Positions 17,477-26,392 of a stretch of 64,000 bases of DNA are shown piece after piece (position 1 is the first letter of the stretch; the number at the start of each line of letters is the position of its first letter). The position numbers and the translations under genes are program-made. Below the pieces are notes generated by a model. The model searched no databases. It was not told the DNA's origin and worked only from the letters and a program-made list of their open reading frames with translations. The stretch is from contig JAHBVF010000011.1 of assembly GCA_019637685.1 (NCBI GenBank), positions 111,642 through 175,641 on the forward strand, read 5' to 3'. The DNA comes from Caldilineaceae bacterium (GTDB taxonomy: Bacteria > Chloroflexota > Anaerolineae > Caldilineales > Caldilineaceae).

Positions 17477-18445
17477 CTAAAGACGTTCGTGTTCGTACTC
17501 GATGACACTATCTAAAATCTCTTCCAGGGAATGGGTGGGTGTCCAGCCGATGGCGTCATGAATTTTGCGGATGTCGGGCACGCGGCGGCGCATATCCTCG
17601 AAACCGGGGGCGTAGGCTTCGCTGTAGGGAACGTACTCGATTTGTGAACTGGAATCCATATGATCGATCACAAGCTGAGCCAATTGGTTGATGGTTGTCT
17701 CTCTGTTGCTGCCAATGTTGTAGATTTGGCCTCCGGTGATTTCTGGCTTGTCCAGCAGAGCGACCAGTGCCTGGGTGACATCGGCCACGTGGCAAAAACA
17801 GCGGCTCTGCTGGCCGTCGCCATACACAGTAATGGGTGCGCCCGTCAACCCCTGGCGCACAAAGCGGGGAACGACCATTCCGTAGCGCCCGGTCTGACGG
17901 GGGCCGACGGTGTTGAAAAAGCGGGTAACTGTGACGGGCAGGCCAAATTCCTGAAAAGCTGCCAGCCCCAGAAACTCGTCCACCAGTTTGCTGGCTGCAT
18001 AGCCCCAGCGGCTGCGGCTGGAAGGGCCAAGCAGCAGGTCGTTCTCCTCGTTGAAGGGAATCTCCGTGCTCTTGCCATAGACTTCACTGGTGCTGGCGAT
18101 GAGGGTGCGGCAGCGGTAGCGCCGGGCTGCTTTCAGCACGGCATCTGTGCCCAATACATTGGTTTCGATTGTTTCTGTGGGCTTTTCCACCACCAGTTGC
18201 ACGCCCACGGCCGCGGCCAGATGTACAATCGCGTCGGCCTGGCTGGCCAATCGATCCAGCACCTGCCCATTGTGGACCGACTCGATGGCAAAAGAGAACT
18301 TCGGGTGACTGGTCAAATGGGCGATGTGCTGAAAATTGCCAGTGCTCAGATCGTCCAACGCGGCCACAGAATCGCCCCGGGCCAAGAGCGCTTCGGCCAG
18401 GTGGCTGCCGATAAATCCGGCGCCACCGGTGATGAGAACGTGCAT
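17477..18445 (-). CDS. NAD-dependent nucleotide-sugar epimerase/dehydratase
   Basis: This 322-residue extended short-chain dehydrogenase acts on a nucleotide sugar. NAD binding is by ITGGAGFIGSHLAEAL at the N-terminus with DDLSTGN for the adenine ribose. Catalysis is by ASTSEVYGKS and the YAASK Tyr/Lys pair. Sugar-nucleotide contacts are TRFFNTVGPRQTGRYG and YGDGQQSRCFCHVADV. It resembles UDP-glucose 4-epimerases and UDP-glucuronate decarboxylases, and the exact reaction cannot be fixed from sequence alone. AGGAG precedes the ATG. It is divergent from 6-phosphogluconate dehydrogenase and could supply sugars for the surface glycan genes at 3.4-5.9 kb. Confidence 0.88.
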   Translation of the reverse strand: MHVLITGGAGFIGSHLAEALLARGDSVAALDDLSTGNFQHIAHLTSHPKFSFAIESVHNGQVLDRLASQADAIVHLAAAVGVQLVVEKPTETIETNVLGTDAVLKAARRYRCRTLIASTSEVYGKSTEIPFNEENDLLLGPSSRSRWGYAASKLVDEFLGLAAFQEFGLPVTVTRFFNTVGPRQTGRYGMVVPRFVRQGLTGAPITVYGDGQQSRCFCHVADVTQALVALLDKPEITGGQIYNIGSNRETTINQLAQLVIDHMDSSSQIEYVPYSEAYAPGFEDMRRRVPDIRKIHDAIGWTPTHSLEEILDSVIEYEHERL

Positions 18446-18697
18446 AGAGATTGCTCCTGGTTGGAGGCTCCTGGACGAAGGCCCCGGAGGGAGTAAGTGA
18501 ACTGTCTGCCTGGATTGTAGCGGGTGTGGGCGGGAACGTCAATAGTTGGTTAATTGGAGTATTGATTGTTGGCGGCGAATGGGCAAGCCGGGATATCTTC
18601 GGGTATACTACAAAAAAGCGAAGTCTATGCAGCGACTGAATCAAACAGTTCGTCAATCAACCAGTCAACCACCTCCAGGAAAGCGAGTATACTTCTG

Positions 18698-20122
<1,425 letters not shown>

Positions 20123-20129
20123 GGAGACT

Positions 20130-20197
20130 GGGATCGGGGGTTGAGGACGGGAGACTGGAAAACTGACCAGTCCCCGATCCTCAATCTCCGATCCCCA
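20130..20197. repeat. Imperfect inverted repeat upstream of the tlpA-like gene
   Basis: The left arm 20130-20158 (GGGATCGGGGGTTGAGGACG...) pairs with 20168-20197 around a 9-nt loop. It is the same word family as the elements at 2.4, 15.0, 45.7 and 48.1 kb. The right arm ends only about 6 nt before the ATG at 20204, so the thioredoxin gene has no obvious ribosome binding site of its own. Confidence 0.7.
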
Positions 20198-20203
20198 ATC
20201 GCT

Positions 20204-20731
20204 ATGAACCGCTGGATACTCACATTTTTCGCAATTCTAATTTTCGGCAGTGGCTGGCTTTGGATCAGCCGCTTGCCCGCGGACGCGTCCCCCGATGCGA
20301 ACACGCCCCAGCCCACAGTGGATCACCCCGCGCCGGACTTTACCCTCATCCGCCTCGACACAGGCGAAGAGACCCGACTGAGCGATCTGCGGGGCAAACC
20401 GGTGATTCTCAACTTCTGGGCCACCTGGTGCGGTCCCTGTCGCGCGGAAATGCCCGCGCTGCAAGCTGCCTATGAGCGCTACGGCGAAGACCTGCTGGTG
20501 GTGGGCGTGGATCAGGGCGAAGCTGGCGAGGTGATAGGGCCGTTTCTGGAGGAATTCGCCATCAGTTTTCCCATATTGCTGGACGAGGATATGTCCGTAG
20601 GGCGTGAATACCGGATTCTGGGCCTGCCAACGACTTTCTTCATCGACAGCCAGGGCATCGTGCGCGGCGTCCACGCCGGGCAGATCAACAGTGCGATTCT
20701 GGCTGAGGGGATTGTGGATATTGCCCGGTAG
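20204..20731 (+). CDS. TlpA/ResA-like membrane-anchored thiol-disulfide oxidoreductase
   Basis: This 175-residue protein has one N-terminal membrane anchor (WILTFFAILIFGSGWLWI) and an exported thioredoxin domain. The active site is NFWATWCGPCRAEMPAL, with the WCGPC redox pair. The cis-proline region is GLPTTFFIDSQGIVRGVHAG. Proteins of this kind reduce disulfides outside the membrane, for example in cytochrome c maturation, but no cytochrome genes are nearby. The start at 20204 begins directly after an inverted repeat. Its 3' end overlaps the convergent O-antigen ligase gene by 47 bases. Confidence 0.9.
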   Translation: MNRWILTFFAILIFGSGWLWISRLPADASPDANTPQPTVDHPAPDFTLIRLDTGEETRLSDLRGKPVILNFWATWCGPCRAEMPALQAAYERYGEDLLVVGVDQGEAGEVIGPFLEEFAISFPILLDEDMSVGREYRILGLPTTFFIDSQGIVRGVHAGQINSAILAEGIVDIAR

Positions 20732-22928
20732 GCAGGCTGAACAGCAGCACCCACACCAGCATTAAATCCGGCAGCGCGAAGGACGCGTCGATCAGCCCGT
20801 GGGCCAGGGCCGCGGCCACCGCGGCCAGACAGCCCAGGGCCAGCCCCGGTTCCGCACCGACGCACAATGCTCTTCCCAATTGCCGGACGCCTATCCCCAC
20901 CCACGCGCCCGCCAGGATCAGTCCGGGCAGCCCCAGCCGGGTCCACCAGTCCAGCACGAAATTGTGGGGGTGGTTCAGATTCGGGTCCTGCCAGGCCGCG
21001 GGCAGAAGATAGCCACTGCGATAGGCATAGAGAAAATTGTCCGGCCCTACCCCCAGCCAGGGGTGATCCAGGGCCATTGCCCAGGCGCTGCGCCACAGAT
21101 TCAGCCGCAGCCCGCCGGTTGTCCCCGCACCGAAATCCAGCAGCAGCCGGAAACGGTCCGCCCCCAGAAAGGGCAGCAGCCCCAGCACGACAACCCCGCC
21201 GATTGCCGCCAGCCACCAGAGGAAGCGCAAGGACTTTCCTTGCCGGGCCAGCAGCACAGCTCCCCCCCCGGTCAACACCAGCAGCAGCGCAGGAATTCCC
21301 AGAAACAGCGCACCTTTGCTGAATGTGAGTACGAGCGCGGCCACTTGGGGGAGAAGCAATAGGGCATATTTTGCAACGCGCGGCCAACGTGCTCGACGAT
21401 TGACCGAATGTGAATTGCGAAACAGAAAATACGCGATTCCTATTGCAAGCGTCCGCTCCAGATAGAGGGCCAGATTGTTGGGCGATCCGTACAGCCCCCG
21501 CACCCGGGCCACCCCTTCAGCCTGGATGAGCATTTGCCCGCTGGCGAACTGCCAGAGCGCAATCAGTGCTACTGCTGTGCCCCCGGCCAGCCAGCCGTTG
21601 ATCAGCAGTTGGCGGCTGCGGGCCGGATTGTCGGATTGGGTCAACACCAGTCCCAATAGCAGCGCGAATCCGCCCCCGGCCAGAAAGACTGTGCGCCACT
21701 CACGCAGGGCCAGGTCTGCATATTGCGCGGCCAGGGCAGCCACCAGCGAGAGCGACACAAGCAGGGCCAGAAGCAGATGCTGTGTATTGCGTGGAACGCC
21801 TGCGCTGCGCCTTTGCGCCTCTGCGAGAGGATCAATCCAATGCCGTATGCCCCACAGGACCAGCCCGCCCCAGACCCCGATTTCGATCAGATTCAGGGCG
21901 CGCCCGGGCAGAATGGGCAGGGGGTAGAGGTAGAAGGGCAGGCCAAAGAGCAGAGCTGCCAGCCAGATCTCCGGTCGCACCAGTGCAGCCAGCGCCAGCA
22001 GCATCAACCCCGCATCGCTCAGCAGCCAACTGTCCAGGAAGACGCCCGCGCCAATCAGCAGAAGCGCGCCCGGCCAAAGGCGGGGCAGCCACTGATGAAC
22101 GCGGGAGACGCGCCTAACGGCGGATACCAATCCCGCCACCTTTTGGGCAAGCGCGGGATACTGCCGCGTCCTGCGCGTTCTGTTCTTCAGCCCAAAATAG
22201 AGCGACCAGATGGCCCCCAGGCCGAAGCCAGCCGCGGGCCAAAGGGGCAGACGCGGCGCGGGCAGGGCATCCACGGCCACGGCGCGCAGAGGAATCTGGC
22301 CCCAGCCCCGCCAAACTTCGACTTCGACGGTGTGTGGCCCGTCATCGTCCGCCCGGTGGACGAGAACCCAGACCGGTGTCGGGCCTTCCGCCCGCTGAAG
22401 CTCCGGTGCTAATAAGGGTTTGTAGCCAGCGGCCACATCCGCACTGTTGAGATTGCCTGGGATGCTGGGCAACCGATTGGCGGGCGCGCCGTCTATTGTT
22501 ACAAAAATATAGCCCCAATAGTCACCCACGGCCAGTTGCAGGGCCAGCTCCCGCCCGCTATAGGCGAAGCTCATTGTGCCTGCTGGCTCTGTCCACGGCT
22601 CGCTTGGCTCCCGCGGGTCCGCGCCCCCGGCTGAGAGGTGCCAGCCTTCGCCGTATTCAAAAACCGGGCTGTCCATTCGGGCCACCACGCCTGGGCCAAG
22701 CGCGGCAACGGCTGTGGGTGTGCTGATGTGGGGCGTCTGGGAGTTGCCGCGGCGGAGCAACCAGGCTCCCGCGGCCAGGAGGCAGACCAGCGCGCACAGC
22801 CAGAGCAGATGGGTGCGGTGCGGGCGGTTGGGCGGCGGCGGTGACAGACGGCCCGCTAATCGGTGGTCCGGTGGTTGAGAAGACATTGGGGATGGAGTTT
22901 GGGATGGCGCTTGGGATGACCCAGTCAT
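20685..22928 (-). CDS. O-antigen ligase/Wzy-like polytopic membrane protein
   Basis: This 747-residue membrane protein is likely a glycan polymerase or ligase. After a proline-rich cytoplasmic tail and one membrane helix comes an exported region of about 160 residues with beta-sandwich character (FEYGEGWHLSAGGADP, WGYIFVTIDGAPANRLP). About ten helices follow, with the Wzy_C/WaaL signature region: TFSKGALFLGIPALLL, RSAWAMALDHPWLGVGPDNF and LNHPHNFVLDWWTRLGLPG. The catalytic-loop histidines are HPHN. A loop near residue 370 (DPLAEAQRRSAGVPRNT) is encoded by a repeat also found at 62.65 kb. The C-terminus overlaps the convergent tlpA-like gene. Confidence 0.82.
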   Translation of the reverse strand: MTGSSQAPSQTPSPMSSQPPDHRLAGRLSPPPPNRPHRTHLLWLCALVCLLAAGAWLLRRGNSQTPHISTPTAVAALGPGVVARMDSPVFEYGEGWHLSAGGADPREPSEPWTEPAGTMSFAYSGRELALQLAVGDYWGYIFVTIDGAPANRLPSIPGNLNSADVAAGYKPLLAPELQRAEGPTPVWVLVHRADDDGPHTVEVEVWRGWGQIPLRAVAVDALPAPRLPLWPAAGFGLGAIWSLYFGLKNRTRRTRQYPALAQKVAGLVSAVRRVSRVHQWLPRLWPGALLLIGAGVFLDSWLLSDAGLMLLALAALVRPEIWLAALLFGLPFYLYPLPILPGRALNLIEIGVWGGLVLWGIRHWIDPLAEAQRRSAGVPRNTQHLLLALLVSLSLVAALAAQYADLALREWRTVFLAGGGFALLLGLVLTQSDNPARSRQLLINGWLAGGTAVALIALWQFASGQMLIQAEGVARVRGLYGSPNNLALYLERTLAIGIAYFLFRNSHSVNRRARWPRVAKYALLLLPQVAALVLTFSKGALFLGIPALLLVLTGGGAVLLARQGKSLRFLWWLAAIGGVVVLGLLPFLGADRFRLLLDFGAGTTGGLRLNLWRSAWAMALDHPWLGVGPDNFLYAYRSGYLLPAAWQDPNLNHPHNFVLDWWTRLGLPGLILAGAWVGIGVRQLGRALCVGAEPGLALGCLAAVAAALAHGLIDASFALPDLMLVWVLLFSLPTGQYPQSPQPESHC

Positions 22929-22967
22929 AGACGAATGGTATCATATCCCATTTCCAAAGCCGCAAAA

Positions 22968-22997
22968 TTGACGCCAACCCATCGCATCAGGTATACT
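22968..22997 (+). promoter_or_regulatory. Promoter of the 15-residue-repeat protein gene
   Basis: TTGACG at 22968-22973 and TATACT at 22992-22997 with 18-bp spacing; expected start near 23004, about 50 nt before the ATG at 23053. Confidence 0.6.
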
Positions 22998-23052
22998 AAT
23001 CGTCGCGCTTTGCGCCATTTGGCGAAAACAAAGCAAACGGCGGAGGCAGTCA

Positions 23053-23523
23053 ATGGCTGAGGAATCACAAAATCCCAATGGCAAGAACCCGCTGGACGAG
23101 GTAGCCGACGATCTGAGCGCCGGTTTGACCGGTGAAACAGTGGATGTTCGGGACTCTTCAGTGGAAGAAGTGCAGGGTGGCCAGATTAAGATGAACAATT
23201 CGGCGGCCCGCTCTCTGCGTGCCCAGGCCATGGATATGCGCGAATCTGCGGTGGCCATGGCCCAGGTGGATTCGTTGGAGATGCACGAATCGGCCGCGGG
23301 CGGGGTGATTGGCAAAAGTGTCAGCACCCACGGCGGTGTGATAGGCATCGGAGTTGCCGAGCGCTTTCACGCCAGCGATGCAACGGTCGGACTGTTGGTG
23401 GCCGGCGAAGTGGAGGGGAATGTAAAGGTTCTTCTGACACCCGGCGCAGCCGCCGCGTTTGGCGCGGCCTTTGCCGTCGCGCTCACCCTTCTGCGCCTTC
23501 TCTTTCGGCGCAAACCCAAGTAG
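23053..23523 (+). CDS. Tail-anchored protein with six 15-residue (beta-solenoid-like) repeats
   Basis: This 156-residue protein is of unknown function. Residues 30-119 divide into exactly six units of 15 residues: VDVRDSSVEEVQGGQ, IKMNNSAARSLRAQA, MDMRESAVAMAQVDS, LEMHESAAGGVIGKS, VSTHGGVIGIGVAER and FHASDATVGLLVAGE. The unit pattern is hydrophobic-x-hydrophobic-x-polar-Ser-Ala. That regular pattern suggests a small beta-solenoid, comparable in principle to bactofilins. A C-terminal membrane helix (AFGAAFAVALTLLRLLF) ends in RRKPK, so the repeats should face the cytoplasm. The first 29 residues are acidic and polar. A good promoter precedes it and rplY follows. The repeat is directly visible; structure and role are inference. 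Confidence 0.8.
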   Translation: MAEESQNPNGKNPLDEVADDLSAGLTGETVDVRDSSVEEVQGGQIKMNNSAARSLRAQAMDMRESAVAMAQVDSLEMHESAAGGVIGKSVSTHGGVIGIGVAERFHASDATVGLLVAGEVEGNVKVLLTPGAAAAFGAAFAVALTLLRLLFRRKPK

Positions 23524-23626
23524 GTCGATCACGCAGTTGCCCGGTGGACATCCACTGCCTGAAAACTGCTTGCGAAATTGAATGTACAGCGTGTAACCGC
23601 GAATTGATACCAGAGGAGTGGCTTGA

Positions 23627-24286
23627 ATGTCGGAATTGAAAATTAGCGCCCAAGTGCGAACCCTCACAGGGAACAAAGTAAAGCAATTGCGCCGGGATGG
23701 ACTCGTTCCCGTGGTCATCTACGGCCAGGATCGCGAGCCGGTTAATGCCCAGGTGGACTCGATTGAACTGGACCGTCTGGTGCAGGCTGGGGGTGCCACG
23801 CAGCTTGTAGAAGTCTCGATGGAGAACAGCGGAATGCAGAATGTGCTGATCCGGGAAGTGCAGCGCCACCCTGTGCGGCGCAACCCGCTTCATGCAGATT
23901 TCTATGCCGTGAATATGCGGGTCAAGCAGCAGGTGCGGGTTCCTGTTATTTCCGTGGGTGAATTGACTACAGCCGCAGCCGGTATGGTGTTGATTCAGTC
24001 GTTGTCCGATGTGGAAATTGAGGCTTTGCCTTCCGATATTCCTGCCCACATCGAAGTCGACATCAGCGTGCTCGACGGCGAAGAGAGGGATCGGATCACT
24101 GTGGCCGATCTGCCTGTACTGGCTGGAATCACTTTTCTGGATGATTCGGAAGAGTCTATCTTCAGCCTCGTCGCCAGCCGCACCGAAAGCGAAGCCGAAG
24201 AGGACGAGCTGGACATGTTGGAAGAAGATGTGGATGTGGAGCCAGAAGTTATTGGCGAGACCGACGAAGAAGAAGACGAAGACTAA
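23627..24286 (+). CDS. rplY: 50S ribosomal protein L25/CTC (general stress protein Ctc type)
   Basis: This 219-residue 5S rRNA-binding ribosomal protein has the extended CTC form: an L25 domain (RTLTGNKVKQLRRDGLVPVV, then QRHPVRRNPLHADFYAV), a TL5-type C-terminal beta domain (VPVISVGELTTAAAGMVLIQ, LPSDIPAHIEVDI), and an acidic tail of about 40 residues. AGAGGAG lies about 10 bases upstream of the ATG. A strong intrinsic terminator follows the stop. The common neighbour pth (peptidyl-tRNA hydrolase) is not here. Confidence 0.95.
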   Translation: MSELKISAQVRTLTGNKVKQLRRDGLVPVVIYGQDREPVNAQVDSIELDRLVQAGGATQLVEVSMENSGMQNVLIREVQRHPVRRNPLHADFYAVNMRVKQQVRVPVISVGELTTAAAGMVLIQSLSDVEIEALPSDIPAHIEVDISVLDGEERDRITVADLPVLAGITFLDDSEESIFSLVASRTESEAEEDELDMLEEDVDVEPEVIGETDEEEDED

Positions 24287-24311
24287 ACATCCCGCTTTTG
24301 CACAAAATCAA

Positions 24312-24345
24312 AATGCCGACTCCTGTCAGGGGGTCGGCATTTTTT
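24312..24345. terminator. Intrinsic terminator after rplY, probably bidirectional
   Basis: AATGCCGAC (24312-24320) and GTCGGCATT (24333-24341) form a perfect 9-bp stem with a 12-nt loop, followed by a T run on the plus strand. On the minus strand the stem is followed by TTTTGATTTTG, so it can also serve the convergent M23 peptidase gene. Confidence 0.9.
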
Positions 24346-24388
24346 GTGTTCGCAGAACGTACACCTGTGGCGAAACCCTCGCCTGAAA

Positions 24389-25654
24389 TTAATGAGTTCC
24401 TGTTTGCCAGTCCCCAATATTTTCTTCCAGGAACTGCAACGGGTCCACGGAAATGCCATAGATACGCAGTTCCCAATGCAGGTGATTGCCTGTGCTCAGC
24501 CCTGTCGTGCCGACCAGTCCCAACGGGTCGCCTACTCTCACCGCCTGGCCCGCGGTCATAAAATTTTCGCTTAGATGCCAATAGCCCGTGAAGACACCCG
24601 CGCCGTGATCGATCACCACCGCGTTGCCCCGCACATTGAGCGGCTCAGCCAGCACCACAATTCCATCCCCCGGCGCGGTGACGGTTATCCCCGCGGGTGC
24701 CCCAAAATCCTGGCCGGCATGGTAGCTGGCATAGGGGCCGCCGTTGTAGCTGCGGCGGGTTCCATAGGGGCTGGTTGTGGGATATTCTATGCCGATGGGT
24801 CGGGAAAATGGCGCGCTCCAGCGCAGGGGCGCATCCGCTATTGCCCACAGCGCGTAGAGCTTTTCGATCTCCGGTTGGGTGAAGGCGGGATCGAGCAGAC
24901 CGCCTTTGTCGTTGGGGAGTTCGATCAGTTGGCTGTCGTAGGGGCCATTGCTCACCAGCACGGAAAAGGTACGGCTGAAGACAGTGCCGGCACTGGCGGC
25001 ATAGCCGATTTCCACGGGGAAGAAGCCAGGCCCAAGCAGGGCTGGCGTGGGCAGAAATGCCCCCTGCCACAGGCTGTCTGGGCCTGATGGGATGGGATGA
25101 AAAGTGAGCGGAAGCCCGTTCCACGTGGCGCTGACACTGATGGGTCGGCTGCTTTCCACCGTCAGCCTACCAGTGCGCCCCTGAATGATCTGCTCCGGCA
25201 GCCGCACAGCCTGCACCGCGCCAAAGCGAAGCTCGCCCGCGCCTGCAAGGCCAGGGGGAATGTGGATAGGCTGACCGGGGAAAAGGCGGACATTCGCATC
25301 CAACTGGTTGAGTGCCGCAATCTGTGCCACATCCGCGTCCAGACGGTCGGCCACAGCGGCCAGGGATTCGCCGGGTCGGGCCTGAATCACCGGAAGATTG
25401 GCATCCGCGCCGGGAATAATCAACACCTGCCCCGCCTCGATGAGGTTGACATCTGCAATGCCATTGGCCGTTGCCAGGACATCCAGCGCCACACCAAAAC
25501 GGGTGGCAATGATTCCCAGCGTGTCGCCCGGCTGGACGGTATAGGTGTCGGGTGTCTGGGCCTGGGCGCTGCCTGTATTCAACAGATATAGCAGCAAAAA
25601 CGCGGCCAGGAAAGAGAGAAGAATACTTTTGGAGAGTCGCTGCCAAAGAGCCAT
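24389..25654 (-). CDS. Secreted M23-family endopeptidase with two LysM domains
   Basis: This 421-residue exported cell-wall hydrolase has a signal peptide (LLSFLAAFLLLYLLNTGSAQA). LysM repeat 1 is YTVQPGDTLGIIATRFGVAL and LysM 2 starts RPGESLAAVADRLDADV. A beta-rich middle region leads to the C-terminal lysostaphin-like domain with the zinc ligands in YHAGQDFGAP, the catalytic GYWHLSE and GNHLHWELRIYG. It probably cuts peptidoglycan cross-bridges or activates another hydrolase. The start at 25654 gives a proper short n-region with GGA about 9 nt upstream; an ATG at 25681 would overlap hpt by 23 bases. It forms a unit with hpt, ending at the shared terminator. Confidence 0.9.
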   Translation of the reverse strand: MALWQRLSKSILLSFLAAFLLLYLLNTGSAQAQTPDTYTVQPGDTLGIIATRFGVALDVLATANGIADVNLIEAGQVLIIPGADANLPVIQARPGESLAAVADRLDADVAQIAALNQLDANVRLFPGQPIHIPPGLAGAGELRFGAVQAVRLPEQIIQGRTGRLTVESSRPISVSATWNGLPLTFHPIPSGPDSLWQGAFLPTPALLGPGFFPVEIGYAASAGTVFSRTFSVLVSNGPYDSQLIELPNDKGGLLDPAFTQPEIEKLYALWAIADAPLRWSAPFSRPIGIEYPTTSPYGTRRSYNGGPYASYHAGQDFGAPAGITVTAPGDGIVVLAEPLNVRGNAVVIDHGAGVFTGYWHLSENFMTAGQAVRVGDPLGLVGTTGLSTGNHLHWELRIYGISVDPLQFLEENIGDWQTGTH

Positions 25655-25658
25655 CAGA

Positions 25659-26261
25659 CTATTCCAGTGGATTGCCTGCATCGGATTCGGTGTAGATTTC
25701 CGGCTTCAAAATACCGATGTAGGGTAAGTTCCGGTAGCGCTCATCGTAGTCCAATCCATAGCCGATCACAAATTCATTGGGAATGGAGAAGCCGGTCCAG
25801 GCCACGGCGATGTCCACTTCCCGACGGTCTGGTTTGTCCAGCAGCGTGACGATTTCCAGGCTGGCCGGATTGCGCGCGGCCAGCATACCGGTGAGATAGG
25901 CCAGGGTGTGGCCGCTGTCAATAATATCTTCCACCAGCAGGACGTGGCGGCCCTCAATCGGTTTGTTCAAATCTTTGAGTATACGCACAACGCCGCTGCT
26001 TGCCACTTCTGTGCCGTAGCTGCTGGTGGCCATAAAGTCGATTTCGTGGGGAATGGGCAGATGGCGCATAAGGTCGGCCAGAAAGAGGACGCTGCCTTTC
26101 AGCACCGCCACCAGCAACAGGTCCTTGCCCGCGTATCGGGCTGTGATGGCCGCCCCCAATTCGGCCAGTCTCGCTTGCAGACTGGCTTCATCGATCAAAA
26201 CCCGCTCCACATCCCGGTCAAGTATACGATTTCTGGCGTCGAGTTGTTCCTGTGCTGGCAT
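25659..26261 (-). CDS. hpt: Hypoxanthine phosphoribosyltransferase
   Basis: This 200-residue purine salvage enzyme joins hypoxanthine (and usually guanine) to PRPP. It carries LLLVAVLKGSVLFLADLMR for the dimer/PRPP region, the flexible-loop SSYGTEVASSG, the PRPP-binding HVLLVEDIIDSGHTL, and the purine site FVIGYGLDYDERYRNLPYIG. Length and order match bacterial Hpt. The stop lies five bases before the M23 endopeptidase start, so the two are likely co-transcribed; in many genomes hpt instead neighbours tilS and ftsH. Here tilS is about 4 kb away on the same strand. Confidence 0.96.
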   Translation of the reverse strand: MPAQEQLDARNRILDRDVERVLIDEASLQARLAELGAAITARYAGKDLLLVAVLKGSVLFLADLMRHLPIPHEIDFMATSSYGTEVASSGVVRILKDLNKPIEGRHVLLVEDIIDSGHTLAYLTGMLAARNPASLEIVTLLDKPDRREVDIAVAWTGFSIPNEFVIGYGLDYDERYRNLPYIGILKPEIYTESDAGNPLE

Positions 26262-26317
26262 TTTTCTCCCTTTCGGTGGGATTCCTCATTGCCGCGTCAA
26301 CAAAGTTTTTTGGGTGT

Positions 26318-26350
26318 AGAAGTTCGACTTTTCTGAAAAGCCGAGCTTCT
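26318..26350. repeat. Short palindromic repeat, copy 1
   Basis: AGAAGTTCGACTTTT (26318-26332), a 3-nt loop, and AAAAGCCGAGCTTCT (26336-26350): 15-bp arms with two G-U compatible changes. The left arm is identical to that of the copy at 53896. Flanking CAAAGTT and AACTTTG extend the structure. It sits just past the 3' end of the GH99-like gene. Confidence 0.8.
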
Positions 26351-26392
26351 GTAGTCGAGTAACTTTGTTTCCAGTGTACTCATACCTGGCGA

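Noticed and set aside
18604..18609. TATACT as the gnd -10
   Set aside because: No acceptable -35 at 16-18 bp, so not listed as a promoter.
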